Origin: a bacterium
Lineage (GTDB): Bacteria; Zixibacteria; MSB-5A5; CAIYYT01
Direction: 5' to 3'
Assembly (NCBI GenBank): GCA_016708315.1
Contig: JADJGC010000009.1
Location: forward strand, 1 to 64,000
DNA: 64,000 nucleotides
In this document: piece after piece, positions 28,177 through 38,403 of the stretch
Position numbering within the stretch: position 1 is the first letter of the stretch
Layout: each line of letters opens with the position of its first letter
Made by a program: the position numbers and the translations under genes
Notes under the pieces: generated by a model
What the model was told of the DNA's origin: nothing
Database searches by the model: none
Seen by the model: only the letters and a program-made list of their open reading frames with translations

Positions 28177-28210
28177 CCGCAGAACAAACACCCTTCTGCG
28201 GTACTTTTTC
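28177..28210 (+). terminator. Intrinsic terminator after the response regulator
   Basis: CCGCAGAA (28177-28184) pairs with TTCTGCGG (28194-28201), loop of 9 bases, followed by TACTTTTTC. It closes the transcription unit. Confidence 0.75.
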
Positions 28211-28296
28211 AATCACCTCCACCAGCATTGATCGACTCCCGACACCAATCTTTTCATTGCTTCCCACCTGTTAGCCGTATATAATGCCCTATTACT

Positions 28297-28992
28297 ATGG
28301 CCGGCGACACTTCAGTCAGCCGAAATTGCCGTGAGTTTATGGCGAAACTTGAAGAAGTCGCCACAATTTGCGGTCGAAATTCGGCAGAAATCACAGTGGT
28401 CGCAGTATCTAAAACTCGACCGCTTAGCGATATCGAGGCAGCAGTCGCTGCGGGAATGTCGCAGTTCGGCGAGAGCAAGGTGCAAGAGGCACAAAGCAAG
28501 TTCGCGACGACGCCGCGCGATTATCGTCTGCATATGATCGGCCACCTGCAGACGAACAAAGCGCGAGCCGCTGTCAGCCTCTTTGATATGATCGAATCAG
28601 TCGATTCGCTCAAGCTCGCCCGGGCAATTGACGAAGAATCGGCCCGGCTGGGAAAAGTCATGCCGATCTTGCTCGAGGTCAACTGCAGTCGTGAAGCCCA
28701 GAAGTATGGGCTTCAGCCTGAAGAAACCGAGCGCGTCGCCGCCGATGTGTTTGAACTTAAGAACGTGCGCCTTTGCGGTCTCATGACCGTGGCGCCGTTT
28801 GTAGATACCGAATCAATAATTCGCGCGTCATTTGTTGAATTGCGCGGGTTGTTCGAGTCGATCAAAGCCGGACATCCCAAAGCCGCCGAATTCGACCAGA
28901 TCTCGATGGGAATGTCCGATGACTGGGAGATCGCCGTCGCCGAAGGTTCAACTATGATCCGTATCGGCCGTGCATTGTTCGGCGAGCGATAA
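28297..28992 (+). CDS. yggS: Pyridoxal-phosphate homeostasis protein, YggS family
   Basis: 231 residues of the PLPBP/YggS family. The PLP-binding Lys lies in VVAVSKTRP. Other family segments are FGESKVQEAQSK, HMIGHLQTNKA, LLEVNCSREAQKYG, LCGLMTVAPF and the end SMGMSDDWEIAVAEGSTMIRIGRALFG. These proteins bind PLP without known catalysis and buffer vitamin B6 and amino-acid pools. It leads a run yggS-divIVA-PNP-ileS, resembling the cell-division-linked placing of yggS and divIVA in other bacteria. Confidence 0.94.
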   Translation: MAGDTSVSRNCREFMAKLEEVATICGRNSAEITVVAVSKTRPLSDIEAAVAAGMSQFGESKVQEAQSKFATTPRDYRLHMIGHLQTNKARAAVSLFDMIESVDSLKLARAIDEESARLGKVMPILLEVNCSREAQKYGLQPEETERVAADVFELKNVRLCGLMTVAPFVDTESIIRASFVELRGLFESIKAGHPKAAEFDQISMGMSDDWEIAVAEGSTMIRIGRALFGER

Positions 28993-29025
28993 AATAAAAA
29001 AACCACGTTGAAAGGAATCGATATC

Positions 29026-29538
29026 ATGGCTATGACTCCGGTGGAATTGCGGAACGTAAAGTTTGAAAAGAAACTTCGCGGTTACAACCCGATGGATGTT
29101 GAAAACGTACTCAACGAAATCGCCGGAGAACTGGAGCGCCTGATCGACGCCAACAATGCGCTTCAGCGCCAGTTGCTGTCACAGGAAGAAAAACTCAAGC
29201 AGTTCCAGAACCTTGAAAAATCAATAAAAGACGCCCTCTTGACCGCTCAGCAAGCCGCCGAAGAAAAACGCAAAGCTGCTGACCGGTCCGCCGAGGTTCA
29301 GATTCGCGAAACCGAAGCCGTTTGCGTTGAGATGAAACAAAAGGCGCTCAGCGAAGTAGAAACGATGAAATTCGAATTGGCGTCGCTCAAAATGCAGAAG
29401 GTGCGTTTCGTCGCCGAACTGCGTTCGCTGATCGACACCCACCGCAGACTTCTCGACGAAAAATCGCAGAGCGAGAACTTGGCGGATGTTGCGGCCAACG
29501 TAGAGATGCTGAGCGCAGATACCAACGAAAACAAGTAG
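29026..29538 (+). CDS. DivIVA-domain coiled-coil protein
   Basis: 170 residues. The N-terminal DivIVA membrane-binding motif is MTPVELRNVKFEKKLRGYNP (position 3 on) and is followed by a long coiled coil rich in Glu, Lys, Gln and Ala. DivIVA proteins mark curved membranes at division sites and poles in Gram-positive bacteria. A Gram-negative host with a DivIVA-domain protein is less usual but known in several phyla. ATG 29026 has AAGGA eight bases upstream; the in-frame TTG at 29008 is a poorer start. Confidence 0.88.
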   Translation: MAMTPVELRNVKFEKKLRGYNPMDVENVLNEIAGELERLIDANNALQRQLLSQEEKLKQFQNLEKSIKDALLTAQQAAEEKRKAADRSAEVQIRETEAVCVEMKQKALSEVETMKFELASLKMQKVRFVAELRSLIDTHRRLLDEKSQSENLADVAANVEMLSADTNENK

Positions 29539-29547
29539 GACGATACT

Positions 29548-30372
29548 ATGAACTTGATGGACAAGATTTCCGAAGCTACCGAATTCATCCGAAACAAAAC
29601 CAAGTCTGAACCGCCTATCGGTATCATCCTTGGTACCGGCCTCGGCCGTCTTGGCGAACGAATCGAAAAAGAAACCGTCATCGACTATCAGCAGATCCGG
29701 CATTTCCCGGTTTCGACTGTCGAAGGTCACGCTGGGCGTCTGATATTCGGCAAACTCAACGGAAAAAGTGTTGTCGCCATGCAAGGCCGATTCCATTTCT
29801 ATGAAGGCTACAACATGGAACAGGTGACGTTTCCGGTCCGTATTATGAAACAGCTCGGCGTCAAGGTGCTCATCGTTTGCAATGCTGCCGGTGGTATGAA
29901 TCCGCAGTATCGCGTCGGCGAAATGGTATTGATTACAGACCATATCAACTTCCAGGGTCAGAACCCCCTGATCGGACCAAACGACGAGCGTCTGGGACCT
30001 CGTTTCCCCGATATGTACAACTGCTACGATAAAGATCTCCTCGATTTGGCGGAACGAACAGCGCTCGACCTCGGTTATCGAATCATGCGCGGAGTCTATG
30101 TAGCCGTTACGGGTCCGAATCTCGAGACCGGAGCCGAGTACCGCATGCTCCGCACAATGGGCGCCGATGTCGTCGGTATGTCGACTGTGCCCGAAGTTAT
30201 CGTAGCCCGTCATCAAGGCATGAAAGTCCTCGGCGTGTCGATTGTCACCGATATGGGACTCGCAGACAATATGCACCCCTGCAGCCATGAATTGATTTTG
30301 GCTGCCGCCAACAAGACCGAGCCGTTGATGACCGAGATGATTGCGAAAGTGGTTGAAAGGATGACAGTTTGA
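29548..30372 (+). CDS. punA: Purine nucleoside phosphorylase, trimeric type
   Basis: 274 residues. It cleaves inosine and guanosine with phosphate in purine salvage. Seen: phosphate loop IGIILGTGLGRLGERI, VEGHAGRLIFGKLNG, MQGRFHFYEGY, VLIVCNAAGGMNP, the conserved GQNPLIGPND, and purine-binding TGPNLETGAEYRML followed by VGMSTVPEVIVARH. These are type I (trimeric) PNP signatures. It overlaps the ileS start by 4 bases, a coupled arrangement. Confidence 0.94.
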   Translation: MNLMDKISEATEFIRNKTKSEPPIGIILGTGLGRLGERIEKETVIDYQQIRHFPVSTVEGHAGRLIFGKLNGKSVVAMQGRFHFYEGYNMEQVTFPVRIMKQLGVKVLIVCNAAGGMNPQYRVGEMVLITDHINFQGQNPLIGPNDERLGPRFPDMYNCYDKDLLDLAERTALDLGYRIMRGVYVAVTGPNLETGAEYRMLRTMGADVVGMSTVPEVIVARHQGMKVLGVSIVTDMGLADNMHPCSHELILAAANKTEPLMTEMIAKVVERMTV

Positions 30373-33300
30373 AATTCGATGAGTTAAAGTCCGACGCTAC
30401 CTTAGCGAAGCTTGAGGAAGCCGTCCTCGAGTATTGGGACAAGGCAGACACATTCCACCAGGGTCTGAAACTGCGCAAGGATGCCCCGCGCTATACCTTC
30501 TATGAGGGTCCGCCAACAGCAAATGGCCGTCCTGGAATTCATCACGTCATCACTCGCACTATCAAAGACATGGTCTGCCGTTACAAGCAGATGCAGGGAT
30601 ATCTCGTCGAACGCAAAGCCGGTTGGGACACCCACGGCTTACCCGTTGAAATCGAAGTCGAAACTCAACTGGGTCTCAAGAACAAAAATGAGATCGAAAA
30701 GTACGGCATAGCTGAGTTTAACAAGAAGTGCCGCGAATCTGTTTTCAAATACAAGACCGATTGGGATAACCTGACTAAGCGCACTGGCTATTGGCTCGAT
30801 TTGGACAAGCCATACATCACCTGCGAAAACAACTACATCGAATCAGTCTGGTGGATACTTGCACAATTCTACAATCGCGGCCTGATGTACAAGGGACACA
30901 AGATACTTCCCTATTGCCCCCGTTGCGGTACCGGCCTGTCCTCTCATGAGGTTGCACAAGGCTATGAAGACGTCAAGGACCCGTCGATATTTGTCCGTGC
31001 CGAATTAGCAGACGAACCTGGCACCAAGTTCCTCGTCTGGACGACGACGCCATGGACGCTAATCTCCAACGTCGCCTTGGCTGTGGCGCCAGAAGCTGAT
31101 TACATCAAGGTCCAATTCGGCGAAGAGAAGTTGATTCTTGCCGAAGCCCTTGCCGCTCGCGTCTTAGGCGGCGAATTCACAGTACTCGACAAGTTCAAGG
31201 GCAAGACCCTTGAGCACAAGTCATACAAGCCGTTCTTCCCCTTCTTCGAAGGCAAGTACGAGAAGCTTTACTACGTCACACTCGCTGACTTTGTCACTCT
31301 CGAAGACGGTACCGGTATCGTCCACATGGCGCCTGCCTTTGGCGCAGACGACTATTCCGTGGGCTTGAAGTATGGTCTGCCTGTAATACAAGCTGTGTTG
31401 CCTGATGGCACCTTTCCGCCCGAAGTCACCGACTATGCCGGAAAATTCATCAAAGATGCCGACCCGATCATCATCAAGGATCTGGACAAACGCGGCATAC
31501 TGTTCAAGAAAGAAATCTACGAGCACTCGTACCCCTTCTGCTGGCGCTGTCATTCGCCGTTGATCTACTACGCCCGCAAGTCGTGGTACATCAAGACGTC
31601 AGAAAACAAGGATCGCTTGCTCGCCCGCAGTAATGAGATTAACTGGGTGCCTTCCGAAATCGGCACGGGTCGCATGGGCGAGTGGCTCTCGAATAACGTC
31701 GATTGGGCGCTTTCGCGCGAGCGATACTGGGGCACGCCCCTCAATCTCTGGGTGTGTCAGGAATGCGAAAAGGTCCAGCCTGTCGATTCAGTGGCAACAC
31801 TTCGCAAGATGGCGACCAACGCACCGGCCGAGCTTGACCTGCACAAACCGCATGTCGATCTGCTCGAAGTCAAATGCGAGTGCGGCGGCAAATGGTCCGT
31901 GAACCGGAAGTCATCGACGTCTGGTTCGATTCCGGCGCCATGCCGTACGCCCAGTTCCACTATCCGTTCGAGAACAAGGAATACTTCGAGCAGAATTTCC
32001 CGGCTGACTTCATCTCAGAAGCTACCGATCAAACTCGCGGCTGGTTCTATTCACTGCTCGCAATCAGCACTCTCCTTTTCGACAAGCCTGCCTACAAGAA
32101 TGTCGTCGTCATCGGCTTCATTCTCGACAAAAAGGGCAAGAAGATGTCGAAGTCGCTCAAAAACACCATCGACCCGTTCGAAGTGGTAAACACCTACGGT
32201 GCCGATGCATTGCGCTGGTACCTGTTGACCGTCAGCCAACCGCATCAAGTCACCAGACTTGATGTCGCCGGCATTGGCGAGACTCAGCGCAAGTTCCTTG
32301 ATACGCTCAAGAACACTTATGCCTTCTTCGCGATCTACGCGAATATCGATAATCTCAAGGATCGTGCCGCGCAAGAAACTAAGGGCGACCTCAAGGCGCT
32401 ACTCGAGAAACTTGCCGGCGAACCCGCCGAAATCGACCTGTGGCTGCAATCACGTCTCGAAAGCCTCAAGCGCGGCGTTACCACAGCGATGGATGCTTAC
32501 GACATGACCCGCGCCTGCCGTGCCATCGACGAGTTTGTGCAAGACGAACTATCGAACTGGTATGTCCGCCGCTGTCGCCGCAGATACTGGGCTTCCGGCG
32601 ATACACCCGACAAGTTCCGCGCTTATCTCGAACTTTACAACGCACTCGTCAACGTCTGCCTGCTTTCAGCGCCGACAATACCTTTCCTGAGCGAACGCCT
32701 ATACCGCGAACTCGGCAACGGCGACTCGGTTCATCATCAGATGTTCCCGAAGCACGACGAATCCAAGATCAATGCGAGCCTCGAAGAGCGCATGAACGCC
32801 GCCATAAAGTTAGTCGGCCTCGGTCGCTCAGCGCGCAATGTAGTCCAGATCAAAGTCCGTCAGCCGCTGCAGGAGATGAAGGTCAAGCTTCCTTCTGATG
32901 TCAGCGAAGCAAACGTTGCGCCTCTGCTTCAGGTCGTCGCAGAAGAAATCAACGTCAAGAACGTTACCTTCATCGCCGACACCACGCAAGTCGCTGAGTA
33001 CACCATACTCCCGAACTTGAAAGAGCTTGGTCCCAAGTTAGGCAGCGCGATCAACCCGGTCAAAGCCGCACTCGGCAAGTTGCCCGAGTCTGAAATCAAG
33101 AAATTCCTCGCGTTGAAGGAATTGAAGGTTACAGTCGACGGCAAAACGTACACCTTCACCAGTGACGAAATTCAAGTTCGCTTAACCGGCAAAGACGGAT
33201 TCGCCGTCGCCGCCGATGGTGGATATACTGTCGCACTTACCACCGTTATCACCGACGAGCTTCGCGACGAGGGTTTTGCACGCGAACTGGTGAACAAGAT

Positions 33301-33517
33301 CCAGAATATGCGCAAGGATGCCGACTTCGACGTGACAGACAACATCACCGTCGCCATCAGTTCCACTGACAAAGTCGTCTCAGCTGCCAAACGGCACCTT
33401 GAATACATCAAGAAAGAGACCTTGGCGACTGCTGTTGACTTCGGCGAGTCCGCCGACGGCTTCCAGCGCGACTGGGATGTCAACGGCGAACCGGCAAAAC
33501 TGGCAATCAAGAGATAG
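30369..33517 (+). CDS. ileS: Isoleucyl-tRNA synthetase, reading frame broken by one base near 31890
   Basis: About 1049 residues after joining two frames (30369-about 31890 and about 31890-33517). Class I signature is in ANGRPGIHH (HIGH equivalent), the editing domain holds LVWTTTPWTLISN, KMSKS appears as KKMSKSLKN, and an anticodon-binding C-terminal part follows (NWYVRRCRRRYW). Start is TTG 30369, overlapping the PNP stop. At 31890-31892 the sequence has AAATGG where AAAATGG would keep CGGK-MVREPEVIDVWFDSG in frame. Both halves are fully conserved and the enzyme is essential, so a consensus error in an A run is far more likely than a pseudogene. No second ileS is in the window. Confidence 0.93.
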
Positions 33518-33565
33518 CTTTTTCGGATAGCAATTTGGGCCGAATTTGGTTATAATAAGAGTCTT

Positions 33566-33967
33566 ATGCGTAAACGTGATTTAGAGAGATTTGAGAAGAT
33601 TCTTCTCGCCCGTCGTGAAGAGCTAATGCGCGACATGGGTTTGTTTAAGGATATGAATCTCAGTACCACCACCAAGGAAGCTACCGGCGATCATTCCAGC
33701 CATTCTTTCCATATGGCTGATCAGGGTACCGATGCCATGGAGCGAGAAAAGGCATTCCTGCTCGCATCCAAAACTGGCCGTCTGGTCTATCATATCAATG
33801 ACGCACTGCGTCGTATCGGCAACGGTTCCTTCGGCAAATGCCTCGGCTGCGGCAAACAGATCAGCACTGCCCGCCTTCTGGCTGTTCCACACGCGCGATT
33901 CTGCATCTCCTGCAAGGAGCGTGAAGAGGAAGCCAAGGCTACCACGACCACGAGACGCAAAAAGTAG
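33566..33967 (+). CDS. DksA/TraR-family zinc-finger regulator
   Basis: 133 residues. A coiled-coil-like N-terminal half (RKRDLERFEKILLARREELM) and the DksA-type C4 zinc finger (CLGCGKQISTARLLAVPHAR, then FCISC) near residues 91-115. DksA binds in the RNA polymerase secondary channel with ppGpp; this shorter relative may act likewise. The charged tail is Lys/Arg/Thr-rich. A perfect TATAAT lies at 33551-33556, only 9 bases before the ATG, so a second, nearly leaderless transcript is possible. lspA follows by 5 bases; a DksA-type gene next to lspA is a common pairing. Confidence 0.88.
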   Translation: MRKRDLERFEKILLARREELMRDMGLFKDMNLSTTTKEATGDHSSHSFHMADQGTDAMEREKAFLLASKTGRLVYHINDALRRIGNGSFGKCLGCGKQISTARLLAVPHARFCISCKEREEEAKATTTTRRKK

Positions 33968-33972
33968 AATCG

Positions 33973-34566
33973 ATGCCGTTGTCAGATAACCTTCGCTGGT
34001 CAACCGCCAACCGCTACCTTTTCAATGTTTCGCTAATTGCGGCAGTCGTCTTTCTGGTTGATCAGATCACCAAGATTTGGGCTTTAAAAGCCCTTAGCCC
34101 TGTCTCCAAGACCAGCATTATCGGCGATTTGGTGCAGTTTACGCTGATTTTCAATGAAGGCGGCGCTTTCTCCACCAAGTTGGGTTCGACTTATTTCTAT
34201 ACTTTTGCTTCGATTGCTGTAATGATCATCGTGGTAATCGTATTATACAAGGACGCCGGCAAGAACCGTATTCTTGACGTTGCCCTGTCATTGGTTCTTG
34301 GAGGTGCATTAGGAAATCTGACCGACCGTCTGCGCTTTGGCGCAGTCGTCGACTTCATTGATGTCGATTTCCCTGACTTTTCGCTCGAACCGGCGAAAAT
34401 TCTCTTCTTCGATTTTCCTGGCTATGCGCTTGATCGCTGGCCGGTATTCAATATCGCAGATTCGGCGGTCAGCGTCGGAATGGTGCTGATAATTGCCGCT
34501 CTAATCTTCGATTCCCGAAAGCAGAAATGTGCCATTAATCACAGTCAAAATCCCAACACTGCCTGA
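33973..34566 (+). CDS. lspA: Lipoprotein signal peptidase (signal peptidase II)
   Basis: 197 residues, four membrane segments. It cleaves prolipoproteins before the lipid-modified Cys. The catalytic Asp pair lies in GNLTDRLRFGAVVDFIDV and VFNIADSAVSVG, and the conserved NEGGAFS (NxGxAF) is present. An insert of about 20 residues between the two Asp segments (SLEPAKILFFDFPGYALDRW) is longer than in E. coli LspA. The C-terminus overlaps rluD by 38 bases. It fits a cell with several lipoproteins in this same window. Confidence 0.94.
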   Translation: MPLSDNLRWSTANRYLFNVSLIAAVVFLVDQITKIWALKALSPVSKTSIIGDLVQFTLIFNEGGAFSTKLGSTYFYTFASIAVMIIVVIVLYKDAGKNRILDVALSLVLGGALGNLTDRLRFGAVVDFIDVDFPDFSLEPAKILFFDFPGYALDRWPVFNIADSAVSVGMVLIIAALIFDSRKQKCAINHSQNPNTA

Positions 34567-35494
34567 ACCTGAACGCATCGACGTCGCTCTCGCTCAGGCC
34601 GATCTCGGTCTCTCTCGAAGTCATCTCAAACGCCTCATTGGCGAGAAACGAATCACCATCAACGACAAGTGGGTGAGAGTCTCTCAGCTCGTCTCCGGCG
34701 GTGAAGAAGTCGTCATCGACAAACCTGACGAAAAGCGGATATCTTTCGTCTCGGAAGAGATTGAACTCGAGATCGTCTTCGAGGATGATTTCCTCGCGGT
34801 CGTCAACAAACCCGCCGGGATGGTCACTCATCCGGCTCCCGGTCACGAAAGCGGCACTCTTGCTAATGCCCTATTGCACCACTTCAGCCAGCTTTCTAGC
34901 GGCTATGCTCGTGGCTTTCCCGGACTTGTTCACAGGCTCGACAAGAACACCAGCGGCCTGATGGTTGTCGCCAAGAATGACACCATCCATCGCAAACTCG
35001 CAGCTCAGCTAATGCAGCGTACCTTGACTCGTGAATATTGGGCACTAATCTGGGGCAAGATGAATCCGCCCAAAGGCTCAATCGACATCGCCATTGGCCG
35101 CTCACGCGCGGATCGTCGCGTTATGACTTCCGGCAGTCCCAACACTCGCGAAGCCGTCACTCACTACGAGACTATGGAAGAACTATCCTTCCTCAGTCTG
35201 GTAAAACTCCACCTCGAAACGGGCAGAACTCACCAGATCAGGACTCATCTCAAAGAATCTAACCACCCCGTTTTCGGCGATCCTGAATATACTGGCCGCG
35301 ATGGCCGGCTCACCGGAATCGAGGCGCGCCACCGGCCCACAGCTCTGAAACTGCTCAAAGCGACTCCCAGGCAGATGCTTCACGCCAAAAGACTGGTCTT
35401 TATTCACCCTGAAACCGGCAAGTCTGCAACTTTTGAGGTTGAATTACCCGAAGACTTTAGACAAGTTCTGGATATCATTCGTCACTATCAGTAG
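34529..35494 (+). CDS. rluD: Ribosomal large-subunit pseudouridine synthase, RluD family
   Basis: 321 residues: N-terminal S4 domain (RIDVALAQADLGLSRSHLKRLI), then the RluA/RluC/RluD catalytic domain with the Asp in HRLDKNTSGLMVVAK and the segment GRTHQIRTHL. It converts uridines in 23S rRNA to pseudouridine. The lspA-rluD order is widespread. Assignment to RluD rather than RluC rests on neighbourhood and length. Confidence 0.92.
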   Translation: MPLITVKIPTLPEPERIDVALAQADLGLSRSHLKRLIGEKRITINDKWVRVSQLVSGGEEVVIDKPDEKRISFVSEEIELEIVFEDDFLAVVNKPAGMVTHPAPGHESGTLANALLHHFSQLSSGYARGFPGLVHRLDKNTSGLMVVAKNDTIHRKLAAQLMQRTLTREYWALIWGKMNPPKGSIDIAIGRSRADRRVMTSGSPNTREAVTHYETMEELSFLSLVKLHLETGRTHQIRTHLKESNHPVFGDPEYTGRDGRLTGIEARHRPTALKLLKATPRQMLHAKRLVFIHPETGKSATFEVELPEDFRQVLDIIRHYQ

Positions 35495-35506
35495 GAAAGG
35501 AAGATT

Positions 35507-36913
35507 ATGAGCAAATTTCTCAAGCTTGGCTTACTGATATTATTGTTCCTGCCGGTGATTGTCACCGACCTTGGCGCCGCTCCCCGAAAATCGCGTCCCT
35601 GGCCGGAGATCAACCTCTCAATCCTGCCATCGGTCGTCGGCATGTCAAATTCCTGGGCATTCGAAATCAATCGTCGCAGCGCCGTCTATTTGTCCGATCT
35701 GGATAAACTGCATCTCGCTGTTAGCTACGGCATGGGCAAAAACGAGAACGACATCACCGCTCTCACCGGACAAAGCGCAGGACGATACGGCTATCGCTTC
35801 TATAGCGGAATTGACTACAAGATCGACAATTTCAAACTCGACGTATATTCACATCTCGGCAAGAAGACCTTTGGATCGCTCTGGGCAACTTATGGCGAGG
35901 ATGAAAATCGCTCAAATCGCGAAGCCTTCTTGCTCGCCGAGCCCAACCGCCTCAATGTCAAAACAGCTTTTGCGTGGAAGTTCAAACCGCGCTTAACTGC
36001 CGCTATTTCCGGCGCATTCAGCAATTATCCGCGTTCTTACATTTTTGCCCTTCAACCGAGCGGCACTTCACCTGCTGACACGCAATTTGCTCTTCCAGCA
36101 AATGTCGGTGAAAATGTCGAAGGCCAGCTTGACATTATGTATCGTACCGACAACAATCTCGACATCATCGTCGGCGGCAGATTCATTTATCAGCACACTA
36201 AATTTGCCGCGCCAGACCCGCCCGCCGGAGCAACCTATCGCGATACTGCGGAAGTAAAGGAATTTGTCTATAGCGGCGCCCCGCGCTTAATCGTCCGTAA
36301 AACCTTCCAATCGGGCAGCTACCTTCGCGCCGGAGCGTCAATCTACTTCAACTTGTTCGATTATCAGTACGCAGGCGCCGGCAAGTGGGACTACCCATCG
36401 ACTGCAGTGCCTTCATATCGTGCTCAGTCATTTGAAACAATGATCCCCAAATGGGAATTCTATATTGATGGCAGCCGTCTCCTCGGCCCCAATGCCGCAG
36501 TTTACACTGCGCTCGAATTCGCGGGCTACCCTAACCGGCTGACTCGCAAAGACACCGACTTCGTTCCGGTTGATTTATCGTCTATCAATTCCGACAATAT
36601 GTTTTCGACTGCATTTACTGCCGATATCAGCGGCAAGTTGACTCGTATCCTCCACGCTATGGCTGGATTCAAACTGCGCCACGTTAGCAACGGTGATGAG
36701 CGCTCCACTGCGGGTTCAACTCCAGAGATCATGGACGACCGTTCGCTCTATGCAAGTCTTCGCTTCGGCACGATGACCCGATTCTACCGCAATCTCTGGT
36801 GGACAATTCGCGTCAACGAGCTGCGCTTATACACCTCTGAAGCTGTCGGCACTGCCGCCCTCTTCGAAAACACCTCCTACATCGAAACCGAAATTCTCTT
36901 CCTAGGATTGTAG
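35507..36913 (+). CDS. Secreted protein of unknown function, probable outer-membrane beta-barrel
   Basis: 468 residues with a signal peptide (MSKFLKLGLLILLFLPVIVT, cut near LGAA). The mature part is a series of amphipathic strands with many aromatic residues and short turns (for example NFKLDVYSHLG, DNNLDIIVGGRFIYQH, SGSYLRAGASIYFNLF and TRFYRNLWWTIRVNEL), the look of a 14-18-strand barrel. No name can be given. The ribosome site AAAGGAAG lies just before ATG 35507, 12 bases after rluD. A repeat-like hairpin terminator follows. Confidence 0.75.
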   Translation: MSKFLKLGLLILLFLPVIVTDLGAAPRKSRPWPEINLSILPSVVGMSNSWAFEINRRSAVYLSDLDKLHLAVSYGMGKNENDITALTGQSAGRYGYRFYSGIDYKIDNFKLDVYSHLGKKTFGSLWATYGEDENRSNREAFLLAEPNRLNVKTAFAWKFKPRLTAAISGAFSNYPRSYIFALQPSGTSPADTQFALPANVGENVEGQLDIMYRTDNNLDIIVGGRFIYQHTKFAAPDPPAGATYRDTAEVKEFVYSGAPRLIVRKTFQSGSYLRAGASIYFNLFDYQYAGAGKWDYPSTAVPSYRAQSFETMIPKWEFYIDGSRLLGPNAAVYTALEFAGYPNRLTRKDTDFVPVDLSSINSDNMFSTAFTADISGKLTRILHAMAGFKLRHVSNGDERSTAGSTPEIMDDRSLYASLRFGTMTRFYRNLWWTIRVNELRLYTSEAVGTAALFENTSYIETEILFLGL

Positions 36914-36935
36914 TTCGGATCAAGTCCAGCTTTCG

Positions 36936-36968
36936 TAGGGGCGCAGCTTGCTGCGCCCTGTTTGCTTC
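36936..36968 (+). terminator. Palindromic repeat-like hairpin after the barrel gene
   Basis: GGGCGCAGC (36939-36947) pairs with GCTGCGCCC (36950-36958), followed by TGTTTGCTT. The core GTAGGGGCGCAGC resembles dispersed intergenic palindromes of other genomes, so it may be a mobile repeat serving as a terminator. Confidence 0.6.
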
Positions 36969-37085
36969 ATCTCTCCTCCGGGAGAGTAGATCGCAGCTCC
37001 CGTGTCTCGTCGTAGCTCCCGCGTCCCGCAGGAGTGAGCACAGTTCTCGATCACCATCACGATAGGTTTGACATTTCTTGGTCTT

Positions 37086-37152
37086 CGTAGGGTGGGTCTC
37101 CTTACCGAACGAGTCGCATATTTTCAAGTAGCGCCTTCCCCGGAGACCCGCC
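37086..37152. repeat. Intergenic inverted repeat
   Basis: GGTGGGTCTCC (37091-37101) pairs with GGAGACCCGCC (37142-37152), one G-U pair, with a 40-base loop. It is preceded by CGTAG, as is the hairpin at 36936. Together with two GGGAG-type motifs near 36985-37030 it makes 36914-37186 a repeat-rich gap with no gene. Confidence 0.55.
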
Positions 37153-37186
37153 ATCCCTGTCTGTCGCCTTTCCCCTCCCGATTCGC

Positions 37187-37951
37187 TCACTTCACCAACT
37201 TCACCACCACATAACGACAACAATTCCGCAAACCGGGCATCACTTGTAACAACGCATCATCTACCTTGGTAAGTACCGAGGCCACTCTCTTTCGCTTCGG
37301 CATCAAATTCAGAATGTCAAATGTCTCGGCTTTGATTTCCGAGAAGGAACCCGTAAACCACTCCAGGTCGCGCAGTATCAACGGCGCCTCAAAAAGCGTA
37401 TGCTTGCGTCGCGCAATATGGCGATACAGCCACAACACCGGATGATACCTCAGATCGTCAATAAACGCAGCCTTTCCGCCCGGTTTGAGAACGCGCGCAA
37501 TTTCCCCCGGCGCCATCTCCAAATCGACATGATGCAAAGCCGCATTCCCGAACACGAAATCAAACGTCTAATCCGCATACGGCAAATTCTCGCCTGAACC
37601 AACGCGAAAATCGCATCGACTTCCCACCTCATTGATCACTGCAGTACGGTTTGCGACCGCTATTGACTTTGCCGAAATGTCAATCCCGTGACATTGCGCT
37701 CCGGATCGCGCGAAAAACACCGAGGTCCATCCGGTGCCGCAAGCATAGTCAAGAATTCGCTTGCCGCCAATATCCCCCATGAAGTCTCTCACAGCAGCGT
37801 ATGGTCGTTGATGCGCAAAGTACTGCTCGTAGTTGAGATTGTTTGTGAATTTCAGCCCTCTTTGTGCCCCTTGCGTCCTCTCGGCTTCGCGGTCAAAAAA
37901 CTCCGCTTCATCCTGCAGCCGGTCGAAAATTTCTACCGTGAAATCCGTCAT
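37187..37951 (-). pseudogene. Class I SAM methyltransferase interrupted by an in-frame TAG
   Basis: 255 codons in one frame. N-terminal MTDFTVEIFDRLQDEAEFFDREA and motif I RILDYACGTGWTSVFFARSG with HGIDIS are followed by an amber codon at 37568-37570, exactly where LPYAD-x-TFDFVFGNAALHHVD needs an acidic residue (GAG to TAG would explain it). The rest runs on intact: VLKPGGKAAFIDDL and a long C-terminal part. The domain is of the Methyltransf_11/25 type (lipids, quinones, sugars). One substitution, real or a sequencing error, breaks it. Confidence 0.82.
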
Positions 37952-38320
37952 GGCAGAATCGTCCCTTCCCGCACTCCTGCAATTGCAGTGGCGTGCTCCA
38001 ATGATGTGAATTTTTGATATGTTCGAGTGACGCCCCGTCCAAGATAGGAACTGATCCGCCTTTATTTTACTTCACAATACCTTGATTGCGCACTCCCGTT
38101 TGTCCCACACGATAAAATTCATGGAGCCACATTGTCAAGCGGAAAATGGATATTTGTTACTATTTTTTGTTTCGGATGAGAATGACGAGAGCCGTAGTTT
38201 GCTTTAAAAAACGGAAACAAACAATGTCCCTCGCTTCCATCGGAACGGGTAACTTCGTTTGTCGGGTTCTCAGCGAAGATCAGAACCCGACACTCTTCCA
38301 ATCACGGCACCAAGTCCAAT

Positions 38321-38388
38321 TCCCCTCTAAAGAGGGGTGGCTCGAACGCCCGAGGAACGAGGGCGGTCGAGACGGGGTGTGTCTTCCG
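38321..38388 (+). repeat. Dispersed repeat type C, copy 1
   Basis: Begins with the palindrome CCCCTCTAAAGAGGGG (38322-38337) and ends with GACGGGGTGTGTCTTCC. A related element in opposite orientation lies at 56836-56905 (ends AAAGACACACCCCGCC). Two copies in 64 kb point to a dispersed, REP/MITE-like family. Confidence 0.65.
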
Positions 38389-38403
38389 ACTGCGATTTTC
38401 CCC

